In this document: piece after piece, positions 21,833 to 32,500 of the stretch
Layout: the number at the start of each line of letters is the position of its first letter
Numbering within the stretch: position 1 is the first letter of the stretch
Origin: Emiliania huxleyi CCMP1516
Taxonomy: Eukaryota; Haptophyta; Isochrysidales; Noelaerhabdaceae
Direction: 5' to 3'
NCBI RefSeq assembly: GCF_000372725.1
Contig: NW_005202428.1
Location: 35,214-99,213, forward strand
DNA length: 64,000 nt
Made by a program: the position numbers and the translations under genes
The notes under the pieces: generated by a model
Told to the model about the DNA's origin: nothing
Seen by the model: only the letters and a program-made list of their open reading frames with translations
Database searches by the model: none

Positions 21833-22546
21833 TCGATATGCAATACGCACAAAACTGGCCGCTCATAAAGCACTACTCATTTGCCGAGGCCACGCGGCGC
21901 CCCTCCACAGCCAGCCTACCCTCCTATCGCGCCACTCGAAGCCCCGCGGCCGCCTCTCGCCTACCGCGCTGCCCTCGCCTGCCACCGCACCGCCCGCGCT
22001 CCAGCCTAACCAGCTCTGCATCTCGCAACACACACTTGACAGGGACAGACCAGGCGCAGGAAAAGGGAGCGGGGCCCGAATCCAAGGGACCACCCCGTCG
22101 GGCGGAGGAGCTGTGAACTCAGGTCCAGCAGGAAGGCTGCTGGCTCCTGACTCATCCCCCAAATCCCCCACACCTTGGCGGCCTGAAACCTTACCATTCC
22201 GACACCTCACACACACCCCTCCCCTAGGGCTAAGCAGTGCGCGAGCCCACCCGACTTCAGGCGAGACGTTGACCACTCCTTTGGAACAGTTCTGTCAGTG
22301 GCTGCACTAGACGCCCACAGAGGCGCGCGGCGCGGGCAGATGACTAGGGGAGAAAAAGCGGAGAACCTAGCTCGCTGGGAGATGTGCGCAACCTAAAGTC
22401 GGGAATAGGGGAGAAGTGTCAGTGTGAGGGGAGGGCGTAGGCTGGCGTTTTTGCCTTTGAAAACTGAACAGTTTTTTTTTCTGTCAGTCGTGACAGGGAG
22501 TCCGCTGCTTGCAGTTTAAATGTTTCCCCTTACCTTACCTTTTTCC

Positions 22547-22798
22547 CTAAGCGTAAGCCGTATGTTCGGGGGGGGGTTCCACCCAGCGAAGACTGAGCGG
22601 GAAGAGCTTCCTCAGCCACTCGATGTGGGCAAAGCCGTGCTTCCCGCGAGCGCGCTCGTCGCGCATCCGCTCGTGGTGGGCCTGCCGACGCGCCACGCCG
22701 GCGCCCGTGTGCCTCGCCGCCGCGTCCGCCTCCGTCCGGCGCCGGCATCGATCGCTGCCACAGGGCGTTCCACAGGTCGTCCCAACAGGTCGTCCCAC
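22547..22798 (-). CDS. Hypothetical charged C-terminal exon
   Basis: The minus-strand frame ends in ERMRDERARGKHGFAHIEWL followed by RKLFPLSLRWVEPPPEHT and a stop. The amino-acid mix (Trp, His, Ile, Phe among charged residues) suggests coding, but no family was recognised and the upstream exon was not found. Confidence 0.25.
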   Translation of the reverse strand: MGRPVGTTCGTPCGSDRCRRRTEADAAARHTGAGVARRQAHHERMRDERARGKHGFAHIEWLRKLFPLSLRWVEPPPEHTAYA

Positions 22799-22969
22799 AA
22801 GAGCGGACGCATCCGAACCGCCGCATTTCGCCCGCCGAAAAGTCTCCCACTCGCGCCCTCCCCAAACCCAAATGCTCTCCTCTCTCTCTTTGACTCATTC
22901 GTGACTTTGTACATACATACAAAAAGAAATATATATGCGAATAGCGTCGAAGAGAGACCGCTGAGCCCT

Positions 22970-23275
22970 GGCTGTCAGGCTGTCAGGTGCTGTCAGGTGA
23001 TCTGTCAGGCTGTCGGGCAGCTGTCAGGCGCTGTCAGGTGCCTCTGTCAGACCAGCTGTCGGGTGCTGTCAGTGCTGTCAGGTGCTGTCGGGTGCGTGTC
23101 TGACATCAGAGGGGATCTGTAGCTGTCAGGTGCTGTCGGAGCTGTCGGGTGTTGCTGTCAGACGCTGTCGGAGCTGTCAGAGCTGTCAGGCTGCTGCTGC
23201 TGTCAGACGTTGGGCTGTTGCTGTCAGGTGCTGTCAGGTGGTGCTGTCGGGTGCTGTCAGGCTCTGACACACACC
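22970..23275. repeat. Degenerate CTGTCAGG / CTGTCGGG array
   Basis: Irregularly spaced gctgtcagg and gctgtcggg words, 8-15 nt apart, over 300 nt. A second block is at 24080-24340. The core CTGTCA is the same as the outer arm of the palindrome at the ends of the neighbouring 2.2-kb element. Confidence 0.8.
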
Positions 23276-23337
23276 AGCCACACTTATGACACTATCAAGA
23301 GGAGACCAGCAGGACTCTGCTGCACATACTCTAGTCT

Positions 23338-23700
23338 CTACTCTGCCTCCGGTCCCACCATCTTCTTCATGGTGGACGTCACCATCTTCTTGTCTGCCGC
23401 ACTGAGAGAATAGCAGAGAGGCAGGGTGGAGTGCTTCTTCAGGTACACCTTGCTGATGATCTGGTAGTTGCTGGTCCAGCGGAAGGCCTCCCCATCGTTG
23501 TCGCTCGTCAGTAGTACTTGCACGCTCTGTTCTGGTAGCGCGGGCCGTCTGGGGGGGTCCCGTCACCCTTCACCTCACGGTACCACCGGAGGATAAAGAG
23601 GCCCTTGGGGTCGTTGATGAAGACCCCGTTGCTGCGCTGACTCATCGAGAGCTGGCGCAGGTACTCTGCGCTCGAGCTGCCAGTGGCGCGGCGCGCGTCT
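23338..23700 (-). pseudogene. Hypothetical protein fragment with a frame break
   Basis: One minus-strand frame encodes SSAEYLRQLSMSQRSNGVFI, then NDPKGLFILRWYREVKGDG. About 30 nt later the next frame continues VQVLLTSDNDGEAFRW, then SNYQIISKVYLKKHSTLPL and SAADKKMVTSTMKKMVGPEAE (split) before a stop at 23338. Composition is protein-like throughout, so a one-base frameshift near 23530 (real or from sequencing) is likely. No family recognised. Confidence 0.35.
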
Positions 23701-24509
23701 ACGCCGGCGGCTACGCAGCTGCCCCCCTCCTACGGCGTGATCACGCCGGCAGCGGCGGCCGCCTGGGGAGCGCAGATGGCGGCGCAGGCGCAGGCGGCGG
23801 CGGCACAGACGGCGGCGGCCACCCCCACCCAGACGCTGTAGGCATATGGCTGTAGGGCCCCAGAAGGCTAGCTGGTAGCTTCATTTGTAAGGTAAGGTAA
23901 GGTACCTTGCTTCATTTGTAGTAGCACAGCCGCGGGTCCGCAGAGGTGGGGCGGGAGGGTTGAGAGAGAGACCCATGACCAACCCATGACTACATGAACC
24001 ACACACACATGTCTTTGCATGTAATAGTTTTGTTATACCCTCATGGGGCACAAGAAAGAGGCTGCACGGACTGTGTACGGTCTGTGCTGCTGTCGGGCTG
24101 GTCGGGCTGTCGGGCTGTCAGCGCTGCTGTCAGGCCGCTGTGTGCTGTCGGGCTGTCGGGCAGCTGTCAGGCTGTCAGGTTAGGGCCTGACAGCGACGGG
24201 ACGCCTCTGATGTCAGGCTCTGCTGTCAGGCTGTCAGATACGTGCTGTCAGGCTGTCAGAGAAAGTGCTGTCAACGCTGTCAGGCTGTCGGGCACTGTCA
24301 GGCGCTGTCCGGGGTTTGCTGTCAGGCTGTCAGACCAGGGCTCAGAGAGACCGCGTACCGCGAGGAGGACCGAGGGGCACACGGTAGAGCTGGCGGCCCC
24401 AGTGTGTCAAGAAGTGTACACGGTACACGCTGCACGTACACCCTACAGCCTGGTGCAGCATGAGTGTACGGGCGAGACCGAGAGAGCCGTCACCCGTCCA
24501 CTCCCAGAG

Positions 24510-25639
24510 CTACCGCGGCCGCTTGCCGATCGGGCACGACACGTGGTGGGGCGAGCGAACCTCCACCTCGAGGACGAGCGCCTGTTCACAGTCAAGGCTG
24601 TGAATGGACGCCGCCCACAGCCACAGCGGCGACCCGCCTGCTCTGGGTAGAGCTCTGGGCGCCGCTGGCTCGCCGGTAGAGCCTCCGAGCTCCTTGATGC
24701 GGAACTGGCCGCACGCCTGCACCTCCTCCCACGCCATCGCGTTGCCAAACTCGGGCGGGCTGCGCGCGTAGGCCGGGTTGGCGTAGAGCAGCCCTGCCGC
24801 CTACGCTCGCGCAGTCTCCGGCTCATCTCGGGGCAGTCTCGCGCACTCTCGTTGGCGTAGAGCAGCCCTGCCGCCTCGCAAGCGCGGAAACATGCGGCAA
24901 AGCGCTCCGCCGTCTCGAGGTAGACACAGATGTGGTACGCTGCCGCCTCGTTCCGCTCATACTCGTCTGGAGGCGGCGCTGAGCGCCTCTCGGCGAACAC
25001 GAGTTGCTGCGGCGCGGCGCCGAAACGAACCACGCACTGCTGCAAGCCGGCGGTGTCTTCGCCACTCCCCGCCCCGCCGGCAACGCCGCCCTCGCACCAC
25101 AGAGGCGGCGTGCCTGAAGGCTGAAGCTCGCACGCCTCGCCGCCCAGCGTCTCCTTCCAGAAGTGCGCAAGCCGCGCGGCGGCGCCGGGGCGCACATCGT
25201 GCACGGCGCGGACCAGACGCGTCAGAGCACCGCTGCCGGAGGGGTGGCACCCCCAGCCATCGCAGCTTCCGGGCGCCTCGTGCCGAATCACAAAGGCGTT
25301 GCCGTACGGGCAGCGGACTCGCAGGACGTCGCTCGCGCCATCTCGCACATGGCCACGCAGCTTGTGCCGCGTGAGCCGGTCGGCAATCGCGTCGAGCCGC
25401 TCCGACGTCCACAGCTCGATCTCGCCCGCCCAGCGCTGCGCCGCGGTCACCGGTGTGACACCCTCCGCCTTACCATACTTGCGCAGCAGGTGGAACTGCG
25501 TCGCTCCCATGTTGACGTGAAGCTGCCGCTCGTTCGTCGTCGGCTCATTCACGACGGCGCCGAGGCAGGAGACGTAAAACTCGCGTGCCGTCGGCTCGTC
25601 GAGGATGTTGAGGTTGATGTGCTCAAGCAGCGCAGTCAT
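24510..25639 (-). CDS. VOC-superfamily (glyoxalase/dioxygenase-like) protein, three exons
   Basis: Exons 25639-24875, 24800-24666 and 24581-24510 give 323 aa with frame kept at both junctions. The N-terminus MTALLEHINLNILD followed by REFYVSCLGAV is a typical VOC start (HxxLxVxD, FYxxxLG). The middle (YHICVYLETAERFAACFRAC) is a second VOC module, and the end KELGG...LEVEVRSPHHVSCP resembles the last strand with its metal-site Glu. Two modules in one chain fit a bidomain fold, but the substrate is unknown. Intron 1 is flanked by a perfect 24-nt direct repeat (gcggcagggctgctctacgc plus caac), and its donor is GC. Intron 2 ends in the hairpin introner tail TGTGAACAG. Start chosen at MTALL. An upstream in-frame Met is possible. 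Confidence 0.7.
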
Positions 25640-25859
25640 CGTCGGGAAGCCTGCGAGTGCCTGCCAGCCGACGAGTGCATGCAGCCTGCGAGTGCCTGCC
25701 TGACAAAAAAAGAAATACGCGGTTTTAAAAAAAGAAAAGAACAAGGAAAAGAAATTGTGGGGGCGGGGGGGGTTGTGTGACAAAAGAATTTTCCGACAAA
25801 ACTCCCTCGGAAAAAAATGAATTTTACAACGAAAGGCGGTCGCACGACACGATTCACGC

Positions 25860-26185
25860 CCTAGCAGCCCGAGCAGCAGCCCGAGCAGCAGCCCGAGCAG
25901 CAGCCCGAGCAGCAGCCCGAGCAGCAGCCCTCACAGCAGCCCTCACAGCAGCAGCAGCCCGAGCAGGGGCCCTCGCAGCAGCCCGAGCAGCAGCCCGAGC
26001 AGCAGCCCGAGCAGCAGCCCGAGCAGCAGCCCGAGCAGCAGCCCGAGCAGCAGCCCGAGCAGCAGCCCTCACAGCAGCAGCAGCCCGAGCAGGGGCCCTC
26101 GCAGCAGCCCTCGCAGCAGCCCTCGCAGCAGCCCTCGCAGCAGCCCGAGCAGCAGCCCGAGCAGCAGCCCGAGCAGCAGCCCATA
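25860..26185. repeat. 12-bp minisatellite upstream of YSL exons
   Basis: About 27 copies of cagcagcccgag with ccctca and ccctcg variants. Frames encode (AARA)n or Cys-rich SGCC peptides and are artefacts. It ends just before the first recognisable YSL exon. Confidence 0.93.
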
Positions 26186-28780
26186 GCTCTCTACTACGCG
26201 CTCAAGGTCGTTGCTCGTCACCTACATCTCGGCTGCATCTCGGCTGCATCTCGGCTGCATCTCGGCTGCATCTCGGCTGCACCTCGGCTGCCCCTCGGCT
26301 TCACCTCGGCTTCACCTCGGCTTCACCTCGGCTGCAGCTCGGCTGCACCTTGGCTGCACCTTGGCTGCACCTCGGTGACATCTCGGTGACGTCTCGGTGC
26401 CTGCCTGACTCGGCTGCCTGACCGCGCCAAGGTTGGCTCGGTGCCGTCGCTCAACATCGCCGCCGCGTTGGGCGGCTACCTTGCGATGAAGGCACGGGCC
26501 ACATCTCGCACATCGATCGTCCACCTCGGCTGTCCCCGCTGACCAGCGGCTCTGGCGACGGAAGGCGGCGCTGCGCTGCATGCCGCTCGCCCGCTCGTTC
26601 ACGGCGCAGGAGAGCTGCGCCAGCGGCCCGCATGTGCGTTGCTCTACGAGTGAGCAGCGTCTCTCCACGATTCCGAATTTGAACAGGAGAATTGCGTCGC
26701 GCAGACTTGCGCCGTCGCTGGCTACTCGATGATTGCGGCCGGAGGTTTCTCCTCCACGCTCCTGGCGCTGAGCCGCGAGGAATATTTGGCGATGGCTGCC
26801 GGAGCGGTCGGCGACCAGGCCGGCAACAACGCGGCCGACGCGTATGATCTGACGTGGGGCCGCTGCGTCGGTTGGTGCGTCAGCCTCGCCCTTTTCGGTT
26901 TCTTCGTCGCGATTCCGTTGCGTAAGAAGCTCGTGGTCGACTACCAGCTGCTCTTCCCCTCGGGAACCGCCGCGGCCCACCTCATCCAGAACCTAAACGC
27001 GCCCGACGGTGCCGCGTCTGCGCTCGCGCAGTGGACGCGGCTGCGGAGGTACCTTGGCCTCTCCTTCACCTGGTCCGCCTTCAAGTGGGCCTTCACCCTC
27101 GAGCGGTGGCCGCTGTTTGGCATGGCAGCCTTTGAGCGCTACGGCTGGGAGACGGGCTTTCACGCTGGGTACGTCGGCACCGGGCTCATCATGCCGCTCC
27201 AGGTGTCCCTCTCGATGCTCCTCGGCGCGGTGGTCAGCTGCGGCGTCATGGCTCCCTACCTGCAGAACCATCGTGCGGACTACACCTGTCCGCTGGCCGG
27301 CGCGGGCAGTGGCGTCGATTGCGTCCTCAAGCAGGGCAAGTGGTACAACGGCCATCTCGATGCGGGCGGCTCCATACACGGTCAGTATGGGTACAAGGTC
27401 TTCACGGCCCTCTCCATCATTCTGGTGGACGCCGTCATGAACTTGGTCAAGGTTACCGCCAAGATCATTTGCGACCTCCGCGCCCCGGCGGGCAATGCGT
27501 CGCTACCAAGCAAGGCGGCGCAAGCGCCAGACCAAGGCGGGAAGGGCGGCGGCGGCGGCGATTGCGGGCGGGCCAAGAATAGCAGCGGCCATGACGCCGA
27601 GAAGGACCGCATCTTTTGCAGCGAGGCGGTGCCTGCGCGGCTGTGGCTCGGCGGACTCGCGGCGTGTGGCGCGCTGGCAATGGTGCTGCTGCCGCGCCTC
27701 TTCGACGTGACCTGGTACATGGTCTTCATCGCGCTGCTTTGCGCGCCGCCCTTCTCGGTCGGCATCATCTACGGCACCGGCCTCACGGACCACAACCTCG
27801 CGAGCGCCGTCGGCAAGCTCGCGATGTTTGCGTTTGGCCCAGCGGGGAACGGCTCCATCACCCCCGCCCTCGTCATGTGCGGCCTTGTCATCTCGGTCTG
27901 CTCTCAGGCGACGGACCTGATGCAGGATTTCAAGGCGGGATATCTTGTCCGGGCGCGGCCCCGGGCAATGCTTGTCGCGCAGCTCGTCGGCGCGCTGTTC
28001 AGCTCCATCATGGCGCCGTCGCTCTTTGCGCTGTACATACGCGCATTCGAGATTCCGGGCCCAGTCTACAAGGCGCGAGCCGCGCTTGTCCGCTGCACCC
28101 GACGCGCTTCAATGTGCGGTCGCGTTCCCACTCCGCTCCCGCCCGGCGTTGCGTGCAGGCGCCCTTTGGCCGCGTTTACCGCGCAATGGCCATCGTCGCC
28201 ACCAGTGGCCTCGACGCACTCCCCGCGCACTGTTGCAGCCTCTGCGCCGCCTTTGCCGCCTTTTCCTTTGCCGTCGCTGCCGCCGCAGAGTCGCCTCGGT
28301 GCAGCGCGATCAAGCCGCTCCTCCCCTCCCCGCTGGCGATGGGGGTGGGCGTGCCTTCTCGGGACCCATTCAATCGGCTACCCATCTCTTCTCACCCAAG
28401 ACATGTGCGCAGGTGGGAATGTACCTTGGGACGTCGCTTGCCGTGGACTCCACCGTCGGCGGGCTGATCGCCCACCACTGGAGGACCTCCGACCCAGCCG
28501 GGTGCGTGCGCGGAGCTCGCCATCACCAACAACCGTGAGGAGACGCCACTCGCAACGCTTGCCCTTAGGTATGCTGCCTTCTACCCCGTCGTCGGCAGCG
28601 GCCTCATCGCCGGAGAGGGGCTCTGGTCGCTGCCTCAGGTGTCATCCGCTCCACTCCCTCCTCCGCGCTGACGACAAGCCCGGGTCTCACCAGACACTGG
28701 TGTGCGTGGCATAGGTGCTGCTCGCAATCGCGCGGGTGAAGCCGCCCGTCGCAATCGGCTTCTCGAGCGGTGGAGCGTGA
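26185..28780 (+). CDS. YSL/OPT-family metal-chelate transporter
   Basis: Modelled exons: upstream of 26206, 26432-26491, 26565-26609, 26686-28072, 28159-28344, 28413-28501, 28569-28638 and 28715-28780. It encodes GSVPSLNIAAALGGYLAMK (TM1-2 region, compare TGIIPSLNVSA), FTAQE/NCVAQTCAVA, VGWCVSLALFGFFVAIPLRK, LLFPSGTAAAHLI (signature YPSGTATAHLI), LMQDFKAGYL, ALPAHCCSLC and GLIAGEGLWSLPQVLLAIA. These blocks occur in order in plant YSL transporters, which move metal-nicotianamine-type chelates across membranes. About 12-14 helices are expected. The long hydrophilic loop near residues 270-300 of the main exon is typical. The N-terminal exon(s) before the 12-bp array were not resolved. The 26610-26685 intron would need a GA donor if the conserved AQEN is kept. 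Confidence 0.85.
26218..26400. repeat. 11-bp array in a YSL intron
   Basis: ctcggctgcat and ctcggctgcac units, antisense relative to the arrays in the GT31 and GTPase introns. They lie between the intron's 5' echo (GTCGTTGCTCG) and the exon start (GTTGGCTCGG). Confidence 0.9.
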
Positions 28781-29560
28781 GGCGGGGGCGCAGGGAGGAG
28801 GAAGGCTGCGTGCGTATCACGCAACAATGAGTATCGCCCAATGTTGCGGCAACTGTGCGCAGCCGTCCGTGGCATCCACGTACCACGACGCAGCCGCACC
28901 AGCTGAGCCGCGTCGTCTCCGCTCGCTGCACTGGTCGCCATCATGCAGCCGCGCGGCCTTGCCCACCACGTCTCTCCCGGCTGAGGCGAGAGCGCGAGCA
29001 AGGGGCAAGGGCACAGCTCCACCCGCGAGGAGTTACGTGCGAGGATTTTTTCACATGAGCCTTACTTTCCCGGGGTATGGTATGGTACCATCGGCGGCCC
29101 AAAGGCGTGGGTCCTGACCGCCCAAGACTAGCCCTACCATACTACCCCAAGGCCAAGCAGGTCTGCCAGAGGCGGGGGGATATGGTCTTGAGCTGGGATT
29201 GATGGATGGGAAGGCGAAACACAGTCCGACCAACGACTGGGACACCAACGCGGTACGGGTGGTAGGTAGGTAGGTAGAAAGGTGAAGAACAGCCAGGCTC
29301 GGACTGGACACCAACGCGGTATACGGGTGGACGCAAGACGTACCATACCACACCGGCAAGAGGCCCCAACCCTGTTGGCGCGAGGCGTTGGGCGGAGCGC
29401 AAGGCGGCGTTGGAGGATCGAGTGCGCCGCTCCGCCGCCGCCGCTCCGCCCCCCGCCCGCGACGCGCCCGTCCACCGTCGCTGCTCACGCCGCGCGCCCT
29501 CTGCCGAGATTCAGCCGCGTGCGCCACCACGACGCCGCCGCGGCCGCTCGCTTAGCAGGC
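28781..29560. other. Intergenic region between YSL and CCT5
   Basis: Holds dispersed repeat F (about 29215-29330): the module gactggacaccaacgcggta occurs twice, flanking a (gtag)n run. No gene is supported. Confidence 0.6.
29215..29330 (+). repeat. Dispersed repeat F, copy 1
   Basis: Consensus gtagaaaggtgaagaacag then ccaggctcggactggacacc and aacgcggtatgggtggacgc. Other copies: 40650-40790, 60858-60985 and a split copy at 57490-57525 plus 58455-58485. It is often preceded by gtatgtatgtatgtag. Confidence 0.85.
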
Positions 29561-32500
29561 ATGAGTCTCGCGTTCGACGAGTATGGGCGCCCCTTCATCA
29601 TCATCAAGGAGGGCGAGGCCAAGGGGCGGCTGAAGGGCCTCGAGGCGCAGAAGGCCAACATCCTCGCCGCCAAGGCCCGCCGCACTCTCCACGCCCGCCG
29701 CGGCGCCGTCACCTCTCGCCGCCTCTTGTTGCGCCACACGCCGATTCGCCGCCCTCTCCCCACCCCCCGCCGCCCGCGCAGGCCGTTTGCAACATCCTCA
29801 AGACGTCGCTCGGTCCCAAGGGCATGGACAAGATGCTGCAGTCGCCGGACGGCGACGTGACGATCACCAACGATGGCGCGGCGCCGTGAGGCGGGAGGCG
29901 TGCGGGGCGGGGCGGGGCTTGAGATGACCTCGTCGGGAGCGGTGCGCGTAGGCGCGACGATTCTCGAGCAGATGAAGGTCGAGCACCAGATCGGCAAGCT
30001 CCTCGTCGAGCTCTCCAAGTCGCAGGACGATGAGATCGGCGACGGTACCACCGGCGTGGTCGTGCTGGCGGGCGCGCTGCTGGAGAAGGCCGAGGCGCTG
30101 CTGGACCGCGGGATCCACCCGATGAGAGTGGCGGAGGGCTTCGACCGCGCATGCGCGATTGCGGTGGAGCACCTCGCCTCCATCTCGGACACCTTCTCGT
30201 ACTCGCTCGACAACACCGAGGCGCTCGTCGAGGTCGCCATGACCACGCTCGGCGCTCCAAGACTGCCGCCCGCGCTGCGCTCGTCCACGAAAGACACGCC
30301 CACGACACGCCCACGACGCGCCCCGTAGGTGCGCCGACTCCGCCCTCTCCGCGCTGCGCTCGTCCACGACACGCCCACGACACGCCCGCACGGCGTGCGC
30401 CGTAGGCTCCAAGATCGTCAACCGCGCGCACCGGAAGATGGGGCAGATCGCCGTCGACGCGGTGATGGCCGTCGCCGACTTCGAGCGCAAGGACGTGAAC
30501 CTGGACCTGATCAAGATGGACGGCAAGGTGGGGGGCTCGCTCGAGGACACGACCCTCGTGCGCGGCATCGTCATTGACAAGGACATGGCGCACCCCCAGA
30601 TGCCGAAGGACCTCAAGGACGTCAAGCTCTGCGTGCTCACCTGCCCGTTCAAGCCCCTAGAAGAAGAACACGGAGGCATGGACCCCAACCAGCGCTCGAG
30701 AGGACACGTACTCAGCCGTATTCACCCGTATTGAATTCCGCTGTATGCACTGTCTTCGCAGCCCCTCGTACTCACGCGGTGCTCTGAAGACGCTGCACAG
30801 TACCGTCCTCCCGCCCCTCCTGTCGGCGTAATTCACGCATGTCGGCGTACTTCACGCAGGTTCGAGCCCCCGAAGCCAAAGACGAAGCACAAGCTCGAGC
30901 TCGAGTCGGTCGCCGCCTTCGAGGAGATGCAGGCCAAGGAGAAGGACTACTTCACGCAGATGATCCGGCAGGCGCGTGCACTCTCTGCTACTCACTCTCT
31001 GCTAGCCCTCGTGTGCTCACACCACCACACTGCCGTGCCCGAGCCTTGCGTGCATGCGTGCGGCGTCTGTGCGTGTGTGGGAGAGACGCTGTTGTCGTCT
31101 GCGCGCGGGGCTTCCCGCGGGGGAGCCGAAGACGTATCCCCCCCCCCCCCCCCCTCTCCGGCAGGTGAAGGACGCCGGCGCCAACCTGGTCATCTGCCAG
31201 TGGGGCTTTGACGACGAGGCGAACCACTTGTTGATGCAGAACGAGCTGCCCGCCATCCGATGGGTATGCACGTAAGAGCTACAGACACTGAGAGAGAGAG
31301 AAAGAGAGAGCTAAAAGTACGAAACCGGTACTACCCGGGGCGGCGTCAGCTTTGTTCGCAGGATCTGTCCACGACACGTCCACGACACGTCCACGACACG
31401 TCCGCAGGTTGGCGGCGTGGAGCTCGAGCTGATCGCCATCGCGACGGATGCGCGCATCGTCCCTCGCTTCGCGGAGCTGACGGCGGACAAGCTCGGTTTG
31501 GGAGAGAGGGGGGGAGATGGGGGGGAGAGAGATGGGGGAGAGATGGGGAGATGTGACGGCGGACAAGCTCGGTTTGGGACGGAGGGGGGGAGAGGGGGGG
31601 GGGGGGGATGGGGGGGGGAGATGGGGAGATGTGAGGCCACGCGCACGAGGAGGCGTGAACAGCGTCTGTTCACACCTCCTGCTGTGAACAGGCTCGGCGG
31701 GCCACGTGCACGAGGAGGCGTTCGGGACGACAAAGGACCGGATGATCGTGATCGAGGGCTGCCCAAACTCGCGCGCCGTCACCGTCTTTTGCCGCGGAGG
31801 CAACCGGATGGTCCTCGACGAGGCGAAGCGCTCGCTGCACGACGCGATCTGCGTGGTGCGCGATCTCCCCATCTCCCCCCCCCATCTCTCCCCCCATCTC
31901 TTCCCCCATCTCTCCCCATCTCTCCCCACCCCTCCCCATCTCCCCCCATCTCCCCCCCATCTCTCCCCATCTCTCCCCCATCTCTCCCCACCTCTCCCCA
32001 CCTCTCCCCACCTCTCGCTGCACGACGCGATATGCGCAACGCCCCTCGTGGCCTCTTCGCACCCCCTCATCACACCCTCTCTTCACACCCTCTCATCACA
32101 CCCTCTCCTCACACCCTCCCCCCCCCCTCTTCACACCCTCCGCCGCCGACAGGTGCGCAATCTGATCCGGGACAACCGGATCGTGTACGGCGGCGGCGCG
32201 TCGGAGATTGCGTGCTCGCTCAAGGTGTGAACAGCGTCTCTTCACACCTCTTGCTGTGAATAGGCGCGTCGGAGATTGCGTGCTCGCTCAAGGTGTGAAC
32301 AGCGTCTCTTCACACCTCCTGCTGTGAATAGGCGCGTCGGAGATTGCGTGCTCGCTCAAGGTGTCTGAGGCGGCGGACCAGGTCCGCACCATCGAGTTGT
32401 CACCATTCTTCTGATTGGTAGGAGTAGCAGCAGCAGCAGCAGTTGTCCTGCTCATCTCATTATTGCCACTATTATTACTACTGCGACTATTGTACTGCAG

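Larger units (their letters stand above)
20281..22496. mobile_element. 2.2-kb segment bounded by palindromic terminal inverted repeats
   Basis: The left end reads ctgtcagtcgtgacag then eight A and CT. The right end (22467-22496) is AG, a T-run, then ctgtcagtcgtgacag. The two ends are therefore a roughly 26-nt inverted repeat, each beginning with a 16-nt palindrome (CTGTCA-GTCG-TGACAG). Inside are a tRNA-like sequence on the minus strand, a 17-nt inverted repeat (20590 and 20670) and overlapping minus-strand frames (21629-20929) without recognised domains. No transposase motif and no clear target duplication were seen. A DNA transposon relic or non-autonomous element is my reading. Confidence 0.55.

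Noticed and set aside
25854-26184. Cys-rich (CCSG)n minus-strand ORF, superficially metallothionein-like
   Set aside because: Pure artefact of the 12-bp cagcagcccgag array, with no start context or non-repeat part.
31499-32086. Minus-strand frames with RWGEMG repeats over CCT5 introns
   Set aside because: They arise from gggagatggggag-type intron sequence. The plus strand encodes conserved CCT5.
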